Assembly (NCBI RefSeq): GCF_030718935.1
Contig: NZ_CP132194.1
Coordinates: 2,666,001-2,730,000 of the forward strand
DNA: 64,000 bases
Direction of reading: 5' to 3'
Source: Psychrobacter sp. M13
Lineage (GTDB): Bacteria; Pseudomonadota; Gammaproteobacteria; Pseudomonadales; Moraxellaceae
Of this stretch, positions 40,828-49,711 are shown piece after piece. Positions within the stretch are counted from its first letter, which is position 1; each line of letters opens with the position of its first letter. The translations under genes were made by a program, and so were the position numbers. Under the pieces are notes generated by a model. That model saw nothing but the letters and a program-made list of their open reading frames with translations, was not told where the DNA came from and made no database searches.

Positions 40828-40863
40828 AAAAATCTCAATCACCAGTTAGCGATTGAGATTTTT
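40828..40863. terminator. Rho-independent terminator
   Basis: AAAAATCTCAATC pairs with GATTGAGATTTTT across a ten-base loop. It lies 83 bases after the stop codon of the SPOR-domain gene on the minus strand. Confidence 0.85.
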
Positions 40864-40945
40864 GGCTATGGAAAATCACTATTAACCATAGCTTTAATAA
40901 AGATTGATAAATAAAAAATAAATAAATAGCAGCTAATTAAGAGAA

Positions 40946-41989
40946 TTACTCACTTTTCTCCTCTATTAGCTCTTTCATGCTATCAGTATTGTTTTTGCTA
41001 CCGGCTTTATCCGTATTTGCTACTGGCTTTTTAGGACTACTCTCTTGCGGTTTACTCGGGTTAGTCGCTGAGCTTGGCGGTTTGGGTGTGGCAACTACTG
41101 GCGGTTTTTTCACCTCTTGCTTAGCAGGCGGCACATCGTTTTCAGATGATAAGATGCGCTCTTCATTGACGGTTAAAGTCTCCGAATTGTCGTTTGACTG
41201 GCGAATACTTTCCGCATTATTATTGTTGTTATTACTATTATTAGTAGATGTTTGGCTGGCAGTAGTAGCACTGTCATCGCTGTTGTCCTTAACAATGACG
41301 GGCGCTCTTTGACGAACGGGCACTTCACGCTTTGTAGGCTTGAGCTTGACGGATCGGGTGCGTTTAGTGCTCAGATCCTTGATAGGCTGCGGACGCTCAT
41401 AATTGTCTATGATACTGACGTAACGATTGACCTCTTCAGGTAATACCCGTACATCAGCAGGCAGGCCAAAATCTATCAGCTTTGCGCCACCTACCGCCTC
41501 TTGTGGACTACTCATGAGACCATACGTGAGCATATAACGTATCTTATTGTCCTCATCACGATAGCGAAAATAGGCAAATTTCTTGCGATCTTTGCGCCCT
41601 TCTAAATAGCTGACGATGACATCGTTCTCAGCCACATTCATCACTTGCACGGTCCATTTACCTTTATTGGCAAGCAAGTAGCCTTTGTCTTTGAACTCAT
41701 CAGGATAATTGCGTAGATCACGTACGGTATCTTCGAAGTTAATCGGTTGTACATCAGCATCAAGCTCGTGTAATGACTCAATAGATAGCGGTTGCTCAAG
41801 CTCGCTGGCGGTGACTTGCGGCGTGGCGATAGGCGCGTTTTCAATCTTGGCACCAATTGCAGGCGTTTGGCTGGCCATCCAAACCAAAGCAGTTACCACT
41901 CCTAGTAGTAATGTCACCATCAACCAAATTAATGCTTGGCGACGATATGACTTACTATTAGAGCGAGTCGTTGAGCTCGAGTGCGCCAT
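40946..41989 (-). CDS. SPOR-domain membrane protein (DamX position)
   Basis: A 347-residue protein with a short cytoplasmic N-terminus, a single transmembrane helix (about 18-39), and a periplasmic SPOR-like domain (about 108-190, beginning GKWTVQVMNV and containing RYMLTYGLMSSPQEAV). SPOR domains bind denuded septal peptidoglycan. The remaining C-terminal region (about 200-347) is disordered: basic, then Asn/Ser-rich with an Asn run near 256, then Pro/Lys-rich. The gene follows aroB in the position of E. coli damX, which supports a cell-division role by synteny. The SPOR domain in the middle rather than at the C-terminus is unusual. AAGGAA lies before the ATG. Confidence 0.75.
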   Translation of the reverse strand: MAHSSSTTRSNSKSYRRQALIWLMVTLLLGVVTALVWMASQTPAIGAKIENAPIATPQVTASELEQPLSIESLHELDADVQPINFEDTVRDLRNYPDEFKDKGYLLANKGKWTVQVMNVAENDVIVSYLEGRKDRKKFAYFRYRDEDNKIRYMLTYGLMSSPQEAVGGAKLIDFGLPADVRVLPEEVNRYVSIIDNYERPQPIKDLSTKRTRSVKLKPTKREVPVRQRAPVIVKDNSDDSATTASQTSTNNSNNNNNNAESIRQSNDNSETLTVNEERILSSENDVPPAKQEVKKPPVVATPKPPSSATNPSKPQESSPKKPVANTDKAGSKNNTDSMKELIEEKSE

Positions 41990-42053
41990 GAGAATTTCCT
42001 TGAAAAGGTATAAAAGGCAACTTTAAAATAGCTTCATTATAAGCCAGCATTCA

Positions 42054-43160
42054 TTAATGCTGTTGCGACAATACGTCAGTAAGCAGTTGATTATCGAAGT
42101 CAGTAGTCAATACCGCTTTACCTAGTGATTTTAACAAAATAAGACGGATTTGTCCTTGTTTGACTTTTTTATCATGCCCCATCAGGCTAAGCGCAGTCTC
42201 TAGTGCTATAGGCGGTGGTGTAATCGGTAGATTGGCCAAGATCAATACTCGCTTTACGCGTGCTACATCTGCATCGCTTATCCAGCCAAGCCTATGTGAT
42301 AGTTGAGCAGCTTGCACCATACCTGCTGCCACCGCCTCACCATGTAACCACTTGCCATAGCCCTCATGGGTCTCAATGACATGACCAAAGGTATGACCAA
42401 AGTTCAATATGGCTCTTATCCCCGATTCGCGCTCATCTTGCGCCACGATGTCGGCTTTATACTGGCAGCAGCGCTTTACCGCTATAGCTAATACTTCCAA
42501 ATCTAGCGCCATCATCGCTGGCAGATTATCCTCAAGCCAGCTCAAAAACTCAATATCCATAATAAGCGCGTACTTAATCACCTCAGCTAGCCCTGCCGAG
42601 AGCTCGCGGGCTGGCAAAGTTTGCAAAGTATTCATATCTGCCAGCACCATCTGCGGCTGCCAAAATGCACCAATCATGTTTTTGCCTTGGCGGTGATTGA
42701 TACCTGTTTTACCACCGACGCTTGAATCTACTTGTGATAACAGCGTCGTTGGTATTTGGATAAAATTGACCCCGCGCATAAAGCTGGCGGCTGCAAAACC
42801 CGTCATATCGCCGATCACTCCACCACCGAGTGCGATCAAGGTTACATCACGATTGAAGTGCTGCGCCATAAGCACGTCATATATTTTATTGATGCTGGAC
42901 TGATTCTTATACTGCTCACCATCAGGCAAAATACAGACTGCAACTGTAAACTGAGTCTCTAGCTGTGCTTGCAGTCTGGCTAGATATAGTGGCGCTACCG
43001 TATCATTAGTGACGATCAATACTTGCCTAGCGCTAATAAAAGGAGTGATTTGCGCTGCCATGTCGCTTATAGCCGTAGCGTTTTGCGCAGTGATGACTAT
43101 CGGGTAATCATGACTTTGAGTATGTACACTTAAGCTATCATCAACCAAATTGGGGCTCAT
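42054..43160 (-). CDS. aroB: 3-dehydroquinate synthase
   Basis: Catalyses the second step of the shikimate pathway, DAHP to 3-dehydroquinate, with NAD+ and a divalent metal. Seen: [16 protein letters not shown] near residue 82, the NAD-binding [19 protein letters not shown] near 113-131, [17 protein letters not shown], the metal ligands in [12 protein letters not shown] and HGEAVAAGM near 250-280. The length of 368 is normal. AGGAG precedes the ATG. It follows aroK after 45 bases on the same strand and precedes the SPOR-domain gene, the classic aroK-aroB-damX order. Confidence 0.96.
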   Translation of the reverse strand: MSPNLVDDSLSVHTQSHDYPIVITAQNATAISDMAAQITPFISARQVLIVTNDTVAPLYLARLQAQLETQFTVAVCILPDGEQYKNQSSINKIYDVLMAQHFNRDVTLIALGGGVIGDMTGFAAASFMRGVNFIQIPTTLLSQVDSSVGGKTGINHRQGKNMIGAFWQPQMVLADMNTLQTLPARELSAGLAEVIKYALIMDIEFLSWLEDNLPAMMALDLEVLAIAVKRCCQYKADIVAQDERESGIRAILNFGHTFGHVIETHEGYGKWLHGEAVAAGMVQAAQLSHRLGWISDADVARVKRVLILANLPITPPPIALETALSLMGHDKKVKQGQIRLILLKSLGKAVLTTDFDNQLLTDVLSQQH

Positions 43161-43205
43161 GTTATACTCCTAGTATTCTATTGTCTGCAAAGGTAAATAT
43201 TTACC

Positions 43206-43856
43206 TTACTGTTTTTTTGACACAAAACCAATATTGATACTATTGTCAATATTGGTATCTATATCTGTATTTATACCAGCCTTAGCATCGGCAATAGAGG
43301 CTAAAACTTCCGCCCCATTTTCACTAAAAAAAATCTCCAGCTGTCGCAATAATTGATTGACCATATACCGTGGATAAGTATGACCTGTAGGCATAATAAT
43401 ATGCGCGATTTGCCGGTATAAGGGATCACGTATTAGGTAGAGATTTTGTAATATTTGGCGAGGATTGGGCTGTTGCAATAGCGGTCGCGACTTATCTTTT
43501 GCAGTACGTATCATCTGCACGTCGACTGAGGCATTTAAATACACGACGACGCCGCGCTCATGCAAAAACTTTCTATTTTCAGCAGATATAACGGCGCCGC
43601 CGCCCGTTGCAAGGACGATTTGACTGTGCCGAGTTAGCTCATCGATAGCTCGAGTTTCGCGTACTCTAAACCCAGCTTCCCCTTCTTTAGCAAATATCCA
43701 AGCAATATCAGCACCTGTCTGCGATTCGATATACCAGTCACTATCTACAAACTCGCGACTCAGCTGTTTGGCAAGCAGTCGACCTATCGTCGTTTTCCCC
43801 GATCCCATCGGCCCTACTAAGAATACCGAAGGTAACTCCTTCAACATAATACTCAC
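43206..43856 (-). CDS. aroK: Shikimate kinase
   Basis: ATP-dependent kinase of the shikimate pathway. The Walker A motif GPMGSGKTT is at residues 15-23, the shikimate-binding VDSDWYIE near 37-44, FRVRETRAI near 62-70, GGGAV near 86-92, and the lid arginine region KDKSRPLL near 120. The length of 216 is about 40 residues longer than usual because of a low-complexity C-terminal tail rich in Ile, Asn and Asp. That tail looks like slippage-derived sequence (DIDTNIDNSINIG). It lies between pilQ and aroB, the usual gammaproteobacterial arrangement. Confidence 0.95.
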   Translation of the reverse strand: MSIMLKELPSVFLVGPMGSGKTTIGRLLAKQLSREFVDSDWYIESQTGADIAWIFAKEGEAGFRVRETRAIDELTRHSQIVLATGGGAVISAENRKFLHERGVVVYLNASVDVQMIRTAKDKSRPLLQQPNPRQILQNLYLIRDPLYRQIAHIIMPTGHTYPRYMVNQLLRQLEIFFSENGAEVLASIADAKAGINTDIDTNIDNSINIGFVSKKQ

Positions 43857-44010
43857 TCAGCTAAATTAGCTATGATACAACGTCAGTAATATTCTGGCTA
43901 GTAATGTAATTCACTATTCACGATAAAAACCTGTACGTGATAAAAGCTTACTCACGATAAAAATCGCTATTACACCTCAAGCCCATCTATATTTTATAAA
44001 AATTTCCCAT

Positions 44011-44033
44011 AAAAAAACAAGCCGTTAAGCTTG
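44011..44033 (-). terminator. Rho-independent terminator after pilQ
   Basis: On the minus strand CAAGC, a six-base loop and GCTTG are followed by seven T residues (plus-strand A run at 44011-44017). It lies 26 bases after the pilQ stop and separates pil from aro transcription. Confidence 0.75.
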
Positions 44034-44059
44034 CTTCGTTATGTCACTTTATAGCTAGT

Positions 44060-46495
44060 TTATTCTAAACGGCTTATGCCATCGTTGACTAATCTAGTGG
44101 TAATAAAGATCAGTAGCTCTTCTTTATTGTTGCTGCGTACATCACGGCGGAAAGCACGACCAATATAAGGTAAATCGCCTAAGAACGGGACTTTGGTTAC
44201 CTCATTATTAGTACGGTTTTTGAATACACCGCCCAATACAATAGTTTGTCCATCTTCAACAATGACATTGGTTGAGATGGAGTCCTCAGAGATAGCAACC
44301 TGATTATTAATAATGGTCGGCGTGCCGTTAGTAATCAAGAGTTGCAGACCAATTTTGCCGTCAGGGGTGATATTTGGTGTGGCCTCAAGACTTAAAGCAG
44401 CCTCTCTAAAGCTAGTCGTCGTTGCCCCACTGGCGGCCGCCTCTTGATAAGGTATCTGCGTACCTGATGAGACTTTTGCCGTTTGTTTATCGGCAGTCAA
44501 AATCTTCGGTGTTGAGATGACTTCACCGCGATTATCGGCTTGCAGGGCTGAGAGCTCAAGATCTAACATCAAGTCTGAGATACCAAGTAAACCAAAAGCA
44601 ATACTACCAGCAGGGTTACTGACGCCTAGATCAACGTTTAAGTTGTCAGGACGACTGATGTTATAAGAGGGATAAGAGACCGTTTGACCATTAACTGTGG
44701 TCGTCTCAATATCGAAATCTTTAAGATCGGCAAGCGTCTGCTGACTGCCACCAACTAGCAAGTTACGGTTATTAGCCGCACCATTTGATAATATGCCCCA
44801 GCTTACGCCAATCTCTTTACTAAAGGTGTCTGTAGCGCTAACGATACGGGCTTCAATCATCACCTGACGTACTGGAATGTCGATCTTGCCTATGAGTTTA
44901 CGAATGTTTTCGATACTATCGGCGACATCTTGAATAATCAAAGTATTGGTACGCTTATCAATCGTTACCGTACCACGATTAGATAATAACGTATTATTAT
45001 CCTGACTATTTGAATTGTTGTTAGTGCTACCTAAGCCACCATTACCAGAGGGACCACTACCATCAGAGATCAACGTTAGCACATCCTCAGCGCGGGCATA
45101 GCTTAGACGAATGTATTCCGTTCTCAGTGGTGAAAAGGCTTCGACAGCTTGTTGCGCTGCAAGCTCCTGTGCTTCTTGTTCTGCAAGCTCAGTCGCAGGA
45201 GCGACTAAGATCACATTACCGTTTTCACGCTTGCCTAAATTTTTACTTTTGAGGATAATGTCTAATGCCTGATCCCAAGGTACGTTAATCAGACGCAAAG
45301 TAATATTGCCAGCGACTGAGTCACTTGCGACAACGTTCAACTCCGTAAACTGCGCTAAGATATCGAGCACACTACGAATCTCAACATCTTGGAATTCCAT
45401 AGATAGCGCTTCACCAGTATAGACTCTCTCCTCAAGCGTAGGCTCAGTCAATAATTCAGGTTTGCTAATTGTTATATTAAGCTGGTTACCTGATTGATAA
45501 GCTTGATACTCATAATCACCATTCATATTAATAGTGATAACACCATTTTGACCTTGGTTTTTGGTATCAATACCCGCCACTAGACCGCTATTGACATTAA
45601 GACGTCGTAGCAAATTTCTTGGGACAGTACTACCAGTCATACGTACGATCAGCTTATTACCTTGACGCTGTACATCGATAGGAATGGCTTCATTGACTAA
45701 AGCAATACTAATATTACCACCACCATCACCGCCTGCTGCAAAATTCAGTGCGCTTAAACCATCATAGCTGTACTGCTGGGCAACTTGAGTAGCGGCAAGC
45801 CTAGGGTCTAGTAACGGGTTGACTCGCACGATCATCGTATCAGCGGGTACGGTATTAGCATTGACTCGTACTTGAGTGTTGTTAGCAGTAGTGCCAGCAA
45901 TAATAGGCGTACTAGGCACGACCTCAACGCTAGTCTCAATAATAGGGGTGACAACAGGATTGGTTACTAGAGTATCAACTCCGCGGACAGGTGTTACCGT
46001 ATTCACAGGTATTACAGTCCTAATAGGATCTACAATCGCTACGGCTTGATTAGGCTCGGTAATAGTTAACAATAAATCATTACCACTTACGACAGTTGTA
46101 TAGTTACCGGTTTGCTTTAGGCCCACAATCATCCTTGTGGTACTGTCATTATTAAGCGTTGTAATCTCGTTAACCATGCCAATATTATAATCGGTAAAGC
46201 GGCTGGCAAGACCGTTTTGTACTTGCTCAAAGTCTAATACTAAACGACTAGGATCATCCAACTGATAAGCAGCTGGCAAAACAGGCGCTTCGCCAAAGCC
46301 TAGACGTAACTGAGTCACTGTAGGCGCTGTTTGTACCACTGATACGCTGTTAATACGCGGCTCAGCATAAATATTACTGCTGATCGCCATCATGCTGACT
46401 GCCAGTACTGGCATGACAAAGCTACAGGTAGAGATCGCAAAGCTCGTGGATACGCGGTTACTCATGCTCTTTACCTTAGTATTGCGTGATGTCAT
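44060..46495 (-). CDS. pilQ: Type IV pilus secretin PilQ
   Basis: Outer-membrane secretin through which type IV pili pass. It is an 811-residue precursor with a signal peptide (about 1-44, ending NIYA). Two AMIN-type peptidoglycan-binding domains lie in the N-terminal half (about 50-130 and 245-345), then a secretin/TonB short domain (about 368-425), an N1-type domain, and the C-terminal secretin domain (about 560-805, with VRQVMIEARIV, SVSWG-like EIGVSWGIL, and VPFLGDLPYIGRAFR). GAGGA lies upstream of the ATG. The last gene of pilMNOPQ, with a terminator after it. Confidence 0.96.
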   Translation of the reverse strand: MTSRNTKVKSMSNRVSTSFAISTCSFVMPVLAVSMMAISSNIYAEPRINSVSVVQTAPTVTQLRLGFGEAPVLPAAYQLDDPSRLVLDFEQVQNGLASRFTDYNIGMVNEITTLNNDSTTRMIVGLKQTGNYTTVVSGNDLLLTITEPNQAVAIVDPIRTVIPVNTVTPVRGVDTLVTNPVVTPIIETSVEVVPSTPIIAGTTANNTQVRVNANTVPADTMIVRVNPLLDPRLAATQVAQQYSYDGLSALNFAAGGDGGGNISIALVNEAIPIDVQRQGNKLIVRMTGSTVPRNLLRRLNVNSGLVAGIDTKNQGQNGVITINMNGDYEYQAYQSGNQLNITISKPELLTEPTLEERVYTGEALSMEFQDVEIRSVLDILAQFTELNVVASDSVAGNITLRLINVPWDQALDIILKSKNLGKRENGNVILVAPATELAEQEAQELAAQQAVEAFSPLRTEYIRLSYARAEDVLTLISDGSGPSGNGGLGSTNNNSNSQDNNTLLSNRGTVTIDKRTNTLIIQDVADSIENIRKLIGKIDIPVRQVMIEARIVSATDTFSKEIGVSWGILSNGAANNRNLLVGGSQQTLADLKDFDIETTTVNGQTVSYPSYNISRPDNLNVDLGVSNPAGSIAFGLLGISDLMLDLELSALQADNRGEVISTPKILTADKQTAKVSSGTQIPYQEAAASGATTTSFREAALSLEATPNITPDGKIGLQLLITNGTPTIINNQVAISEDSISTNVIVEDGQTIVLGGVFKNRTNNEVTKVPFLGDLPYIGRAFRRDVRSNNKEELLIFITTRLVNDGISRLE

Positions 46496-46522
46496 TATTC
46501 ATTCCTCAAAAAAAACGCCTAC

Positions 46523-47092
46523 TTAGTTTATAGGAGAAACCAGCGACTGTGGTTTTTCAACAAATCCAGCACGGCTATCAGGCACAATTTCAATCAAATT
46601 AATCTGGGTTGGCGTAATCTCAACAATGCGACCATCGTTCAAGCCAATATAATCCCCAACTTTAACGTTGGCAATAGAGCCATCAGGACGCTGTATGAGC
46701 GCATACTGCTGACCCTCAGGAGATACCAGTACTCCACGAAAGGTCATTTGCGCCAGCTCATACTGCTCCAAAGGCTCTTTGACACGAGTGACATCAGGAC
46801 GTATACCATCAATAGCCGTAGTAGCACCCTGTACATTAACTAGGCTTGGGGGTAGAAATGGGCTACGTAGCAAGTTAGCGCCGTAGACAAAATCCTCAAC
46901 CAACTGCGGTGGTGGTGGCGATTCAATAGGCTGAGACACCTCGTTACGGATATTATCCATCGCTTGTGCAGCCATACCGACACGGTCACTACAACCTGTC
47001 ATCCCTAACACTATAATGCTTAGCGCGGTCAACATAGGTGCTTGCTTTATACTAGTACAGCATTGCCTAATATCTAGTTGCTTAAGTTTCAT
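46523..47092 (-). CDS. pilP: Type IV pilus assembly lipoprotein PilP
   Basis: Inner-membrane lipoprotein linking PilN/PilO to the PilQ secretin. The lipobox is MTGC (Cys34). A Pro-rich linker (SPPPPQL near 58) precedes the beta-sandwich domain (about 100-180) with YELAQMTFRGVLVSPEGQQ and VGDYIGLNDGRIVEITPTQI. The length of 189 is normal. Its start overlaps the pilO stop by one base, and a gap of 27 bases separates it from pilQ, showing translational coupling within the operon. Confidence 0.94.
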   Translation of the reverse strand: MKLKQLDIRQCCTSIKQAPMLTALSIIVLGMTGCSDRVGMAAQAMDNIRNEVSQPIESPPPPQLVEDFVYGANLLRSPFLPPSLVNVQGATTAIDGIRPDVTRVKEPLEQYELAQMTFRGVLVSPEGQQYALIQRPDGSIANVKVGDYIGLNDGRIVEITPTQINLIEIVPDSRAGFVEKPQSLVSPIN

Positions 47093-47805
47093 TAGTTGCT
47101 CTCCTCAGCCACATCAGCTGGGTCTTTTTCTACTATTTCTTTTGAGCGATAAGTTTTGGTTTGTAGTACTAAGTTTAGCTCAGGAATAGCCTCTAAAGTC
47201 GGCTGCGGATTACTAACCTCAAAATCGTGCATCGTAATAATACGGGGCAAAGCGGCAAGTCCACTCAAAAAACTACCAAACTGATGATACTCACCTAAAG
47301 CGGCAATTCGAATCGGCTGTTCAATAAAGAACTCATTTTCAATTTCAGGCTCAACAGAGATATCCTGAAAGCGAATATTACTCCCGACACCCGTCATATT
47401 AATGCCCTCTACTAGCTCTGATACCCGAGTTTCTTTAGGCAGTTGATCTAATAGGGTTTTGAACTCAATCTCCATTTGAGCCACTTGAATTTTATAGGCT
47501 TGCAGGTGGCGTGCGCGTGATTCTTTTTTTCGATAACTATCCAGTAATACTTGCTGTTCACTCTCCGACGCTTTAATCTCATCTATTTTATTACTAATAG
47601 GTAATGCCCAAGCTAAGGCTGCAATAAAAGCCACAATAAACACTAACACTGTGACTTTGACAGCAACAGGCCAGCTACCGTAGTTTTCAGTATCTAAGGA
47701 CTCAAAGCTACGACGGAAATCTGTAAAATTAAAGCCGGGGCTTACAGGCTTTGCGCCACTACTATTTTGTTTTTTTAATCGTAACTTTTTGCGGGTAAGC
47801 TTCAT
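47092..47805 (-). CDS. pilO: Type IV pilus alignment protein PilO
   Basis: A bitopic inner-membrane protein that forms heterodimers with PilN. It has a cytoplasmic N-terminal basic region of about 45 residues (KLTRKKLRLKKQN), a transmembrane helix (about 49-68), a periplasmic coiled coil (about 75-125, ESEQQVLLDSYRKKESR) and a ferredoxin-like C-terminal domain (about 130-225). The start overlaps the end of pilN by four bases. The length of 237 is slightly longer than the usual 205-215, mostly because of the N-terminus and an acidic C-terminal tail. Confidence 0.93.
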   Translation of the reverse strand: MKLTRKKLRLKKQNSSGAKPVSPGFNFTDFRRSFESLDTENYGSWPVAVKVTVLVFIVAFIAALAWALPISNKIDEIKASESEQQVLLDSYRKKESRARHLQAYKIQVAQMEIEFKTLLDQLPKETRVSELVEGINMTGVGSNIRFQDISVEPEIENEFFIEQPIRIAALGEYHQFGSFLSGLAALPRIITMHDFEVSNPQPTLEAIPELNLVLQTKTYRSKEIVEKDPADVAEESN

Positions 47806-48464
47806 GGGTTACCTCCAGTTTCAGCGGTAACGGTTGCAGTTGAGACTGGTGCAGAGCTTACAGACTGTGCTTGAGTGGTGATCACAAACTGCACATAACT
47901 GTCTTCAGGATAGACAGGTCGAGGCGCCTCGCCGGTAGTCACCGTAGTATTAAGCTCAGGTGTGGGTTGATAAGCGGTGATGTTTTGCTGAATATTACGT
48001 ACCGCTGAGTTGCCCATCCAACTGCTACTATCCAAATTACGAATCAAGCTTGATACTACGTTAGGATTATCAGCCAACCCTGTTAAGGTAATCAAATCGC
48101 CTTCGCGTTTTAAATTATTCAGATACAGTGCGGGTGGAATAGCCTTAGCGATATCATCCCATAGGCGTACAGGCACTGGACGACGACCCTGCAAATCCTG
48201 AATAACCGACATACGCGAAATAATATCCGCGCGGCGTTGCTCCAAACTGTCGATCTCAACTAGAGCGGCATCTAAGCGATTATTCTCTTGGGTGATTAGC
48301 GCATTAGCATCGCGCTGCTCTTCAAGCTCATTATTGAAATAGCTCCAAGTTGCCAGTGCTGCTATTAAAGCTAATAGCGTGACTGCCGCCACTAAAGTAA
48401 TGAACTCTTTGTTGCGACGCAGGCGCTCCTCAGCACGCCATGGCAATAGATTAATAGTTGGCAT
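47802..48464 (-). CDS. pilN: Type IV pilus assembly protein PilN
   Basis: Inner-membrane protein whose short cytoplasmic N-terminus, MPTINLLPWRAEERLRR, is the conserved peptide bound by PilM. A transmembrane helix follows (about 22-42), then a coiled coil (about 45-80) and a ferredoxin-like periplasmic domain (about 95-190). The C-terminal 30 residues are Thr/Ala/Val-rich and probably disordered. The start codon shares one base with the pilM stop, and the gene overlaps pilO by four bases. Confidence 0.95.
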   Translation of the reverse strand: MPTINLLPWRAEERLRRNKEFITLVAAVTLLALIAALATWSYFNNELEEQRDANALITQENNRLDAALVEIDSLEQRRADIISRMSVIQDLQGRRPVPVRLWDDIAKAIPPALYLNNLKREGDLITLTGLADNPNVVSSLIRNLDSSSWMGNSAVRNIQQNITAYQPTPELNTTVTTGEAPRPVYPEDSYVQFVITTQAQSVSSAPVSTATVTAETGGNP

Positions 48465-49519
48465 CAGTCAAAGCTCCTTAAAGACAGACCACATGCTGCC
48501 ATCAAACTTGGAGCATCAACAGCCAGCTGCTCGCTGTCTATAAAGGGATCTATGGTCATATTAATAAAAGGATTGGCAACACTCACGGGTACACCAAGTC
48601 TTTGTTGTACCATGCCATATAACCCAGGAATAGAGCTACTACCCCCTGCAAGCACGACGTGATCTACATTATTATATTGACTAGAAGAGAAGTAAAACTG
48701 TAGCGAACGGTTTATCTGTTGGATAACGTTTTCCATAAATGGCGTTAGAATCTCTAGGTAATAATCATCTGGTAAAGTGTGCTCACGCTTATTAATAGTT
48801 GCCTCTTCAAACGATAAGCCGTAGCGATTTTGAATAGCCTCCGTCAGCTGCATACCACCAAATAACTGCTCACGGCTATAGACAAACTCGCCATTTTTGG
48901 CAATATATAAAGTCGTCTGATTATGGCCAATATCGATCAGAGCCACCAATTCAGGTATACCTGGTAAGCTGTCTACCATGAGACCAAAAGCCCGCTCTAT
49001 GGCATGCGACTCAATATCCATAATTTTGGTTTCAAGACCACCAAAAGCTAGTGCATCAACACGTTGATCAACGTTTTCTGAGCGTGAGGCGGCAAGCAGC
49101 ACTTGTACTAATTTGTCATCAACTATTGAGGAACCAAGCACTTCAAAATCTAGATTCACCTCTTCCAAGGGGTAAGGAATATACTGATCAGCATCTAGCC
49201 GTATTTGTGCTTCACGCTCAACATCGGTAAGCGCGACATCCATATCAATAATCTTAGTAATAACTGCTGAGCCTGCAACAGAGGTTGCTGCTTGACTACC
49301 TGCTACTTGCCCACGCTTGACTACTCTAGCAACCGACTCACCTACAATTTCAGTATCAACAATTATTTTATCAACGACTGCGCCCACAGGTAATGCTTCT
49401 ACTGCATAAGACTTCAGGTGAAAAAGGCCTTGCTGACGTTGGATATTTACCATCTTTACAGAAGTAGAACTAATGTCCAGTCCTATTAGATGTCGACTCT
49501 TAGAAGAGAATAGCCTCAC
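48464..49519 (-). CDS. pilM: Type IV pilus assembly protein PilM
   Basis: Actin/FtsA-like cytoplasmic ATPase-fold protein of the pilus alignment complex. The ATP-binding phosphate-1 motif is in IGLDISSTSVKMV (about 12-24), with ALIDIGHNQTTLYI near 195-208 and the adenosine motif VVLAGGSSSIPGL near 295-307. The length of 351 is normal. The start is GTG at 49519, with AAGGTG upstream; no ATG is suitable. First gene of the pilMNOPQ operon, divergent from the PBP1A gene with a 192-base shared promoter region, an arrangement conserved in gammaproteobacteria. Confidence 0.95.
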   Translation of the reverse strand: MRLFSSKSRHLIGLDISSTSVKMVNIQRQQGLFHLKSYAVEALPVGAVVDKIIVDTEIVGESVARVVKRGQVAGSQAATSVAGSAVITKIIDMDVALTDVEREAQIRLDADQYIPYPLEEVNLDFEVLGSSIVDDKLVQVLLAASRSENVDQRVDALAFGGLETKIMDIESHAIERAFGLMVDSLPGIPELVALIDIGHNQTTLYIAKNGEFVYSREQLFGGMQLTEAIQNRYGLSFEEATINKREHTLPDDYYLEILTPFMENVIQQINRSLQFYFSSSQYNNVDHVVLAGGSSSIPGLYGMVQQRLGVPVSVANPFINMTIDPFIDSEQLAVDAPSLMAACGLSLRSFD

Positions 49520-49711
49520 AAATTCTACACCTTATATAAAATTTACGTTCTGACAGTTGTTCGTGACATTCGACTACAATACTTTACTTAACTCTTACTA
49601 TCAAGCGAATATAGATGGGCGGAAAGTAATTTACACATTTATTATGCCTTAGACATTTTGTTCAAGGTATAATAAAGTATTTATAGCAAAATTTAACCGA
49701 TAAGTCTTCTT

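Larger units (their letters stand above)
40091..40945. other. 855-base gap upstream of gltB
   Basis: No convincing ORF. Structures seen are a 10-base perfect hairpin near gltB (40117-40143), an 8-base perfect hairpin AGACGCTC/GAGCGTCT (40440-40462) and a terminator for the SPOR gene (40828-40863). The gltB promoter should lie in this gap. The length is unusual for this compact genome, so an unrecognised RNA or decayed gene is possible. Confidence 0.6.

Noticed and set aside
41210..41240. Possible microsatellite switch
   Set aside because: The repeat units are AAT/AAC codons in frame; length change would alter only an Asn run, so it is not an on/off switch.
44950..45040. Asn/Ser-rich stretch in pilQ as a sign of damage
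   Set aside because: The frame is intact and such linkers are usual in secretins.
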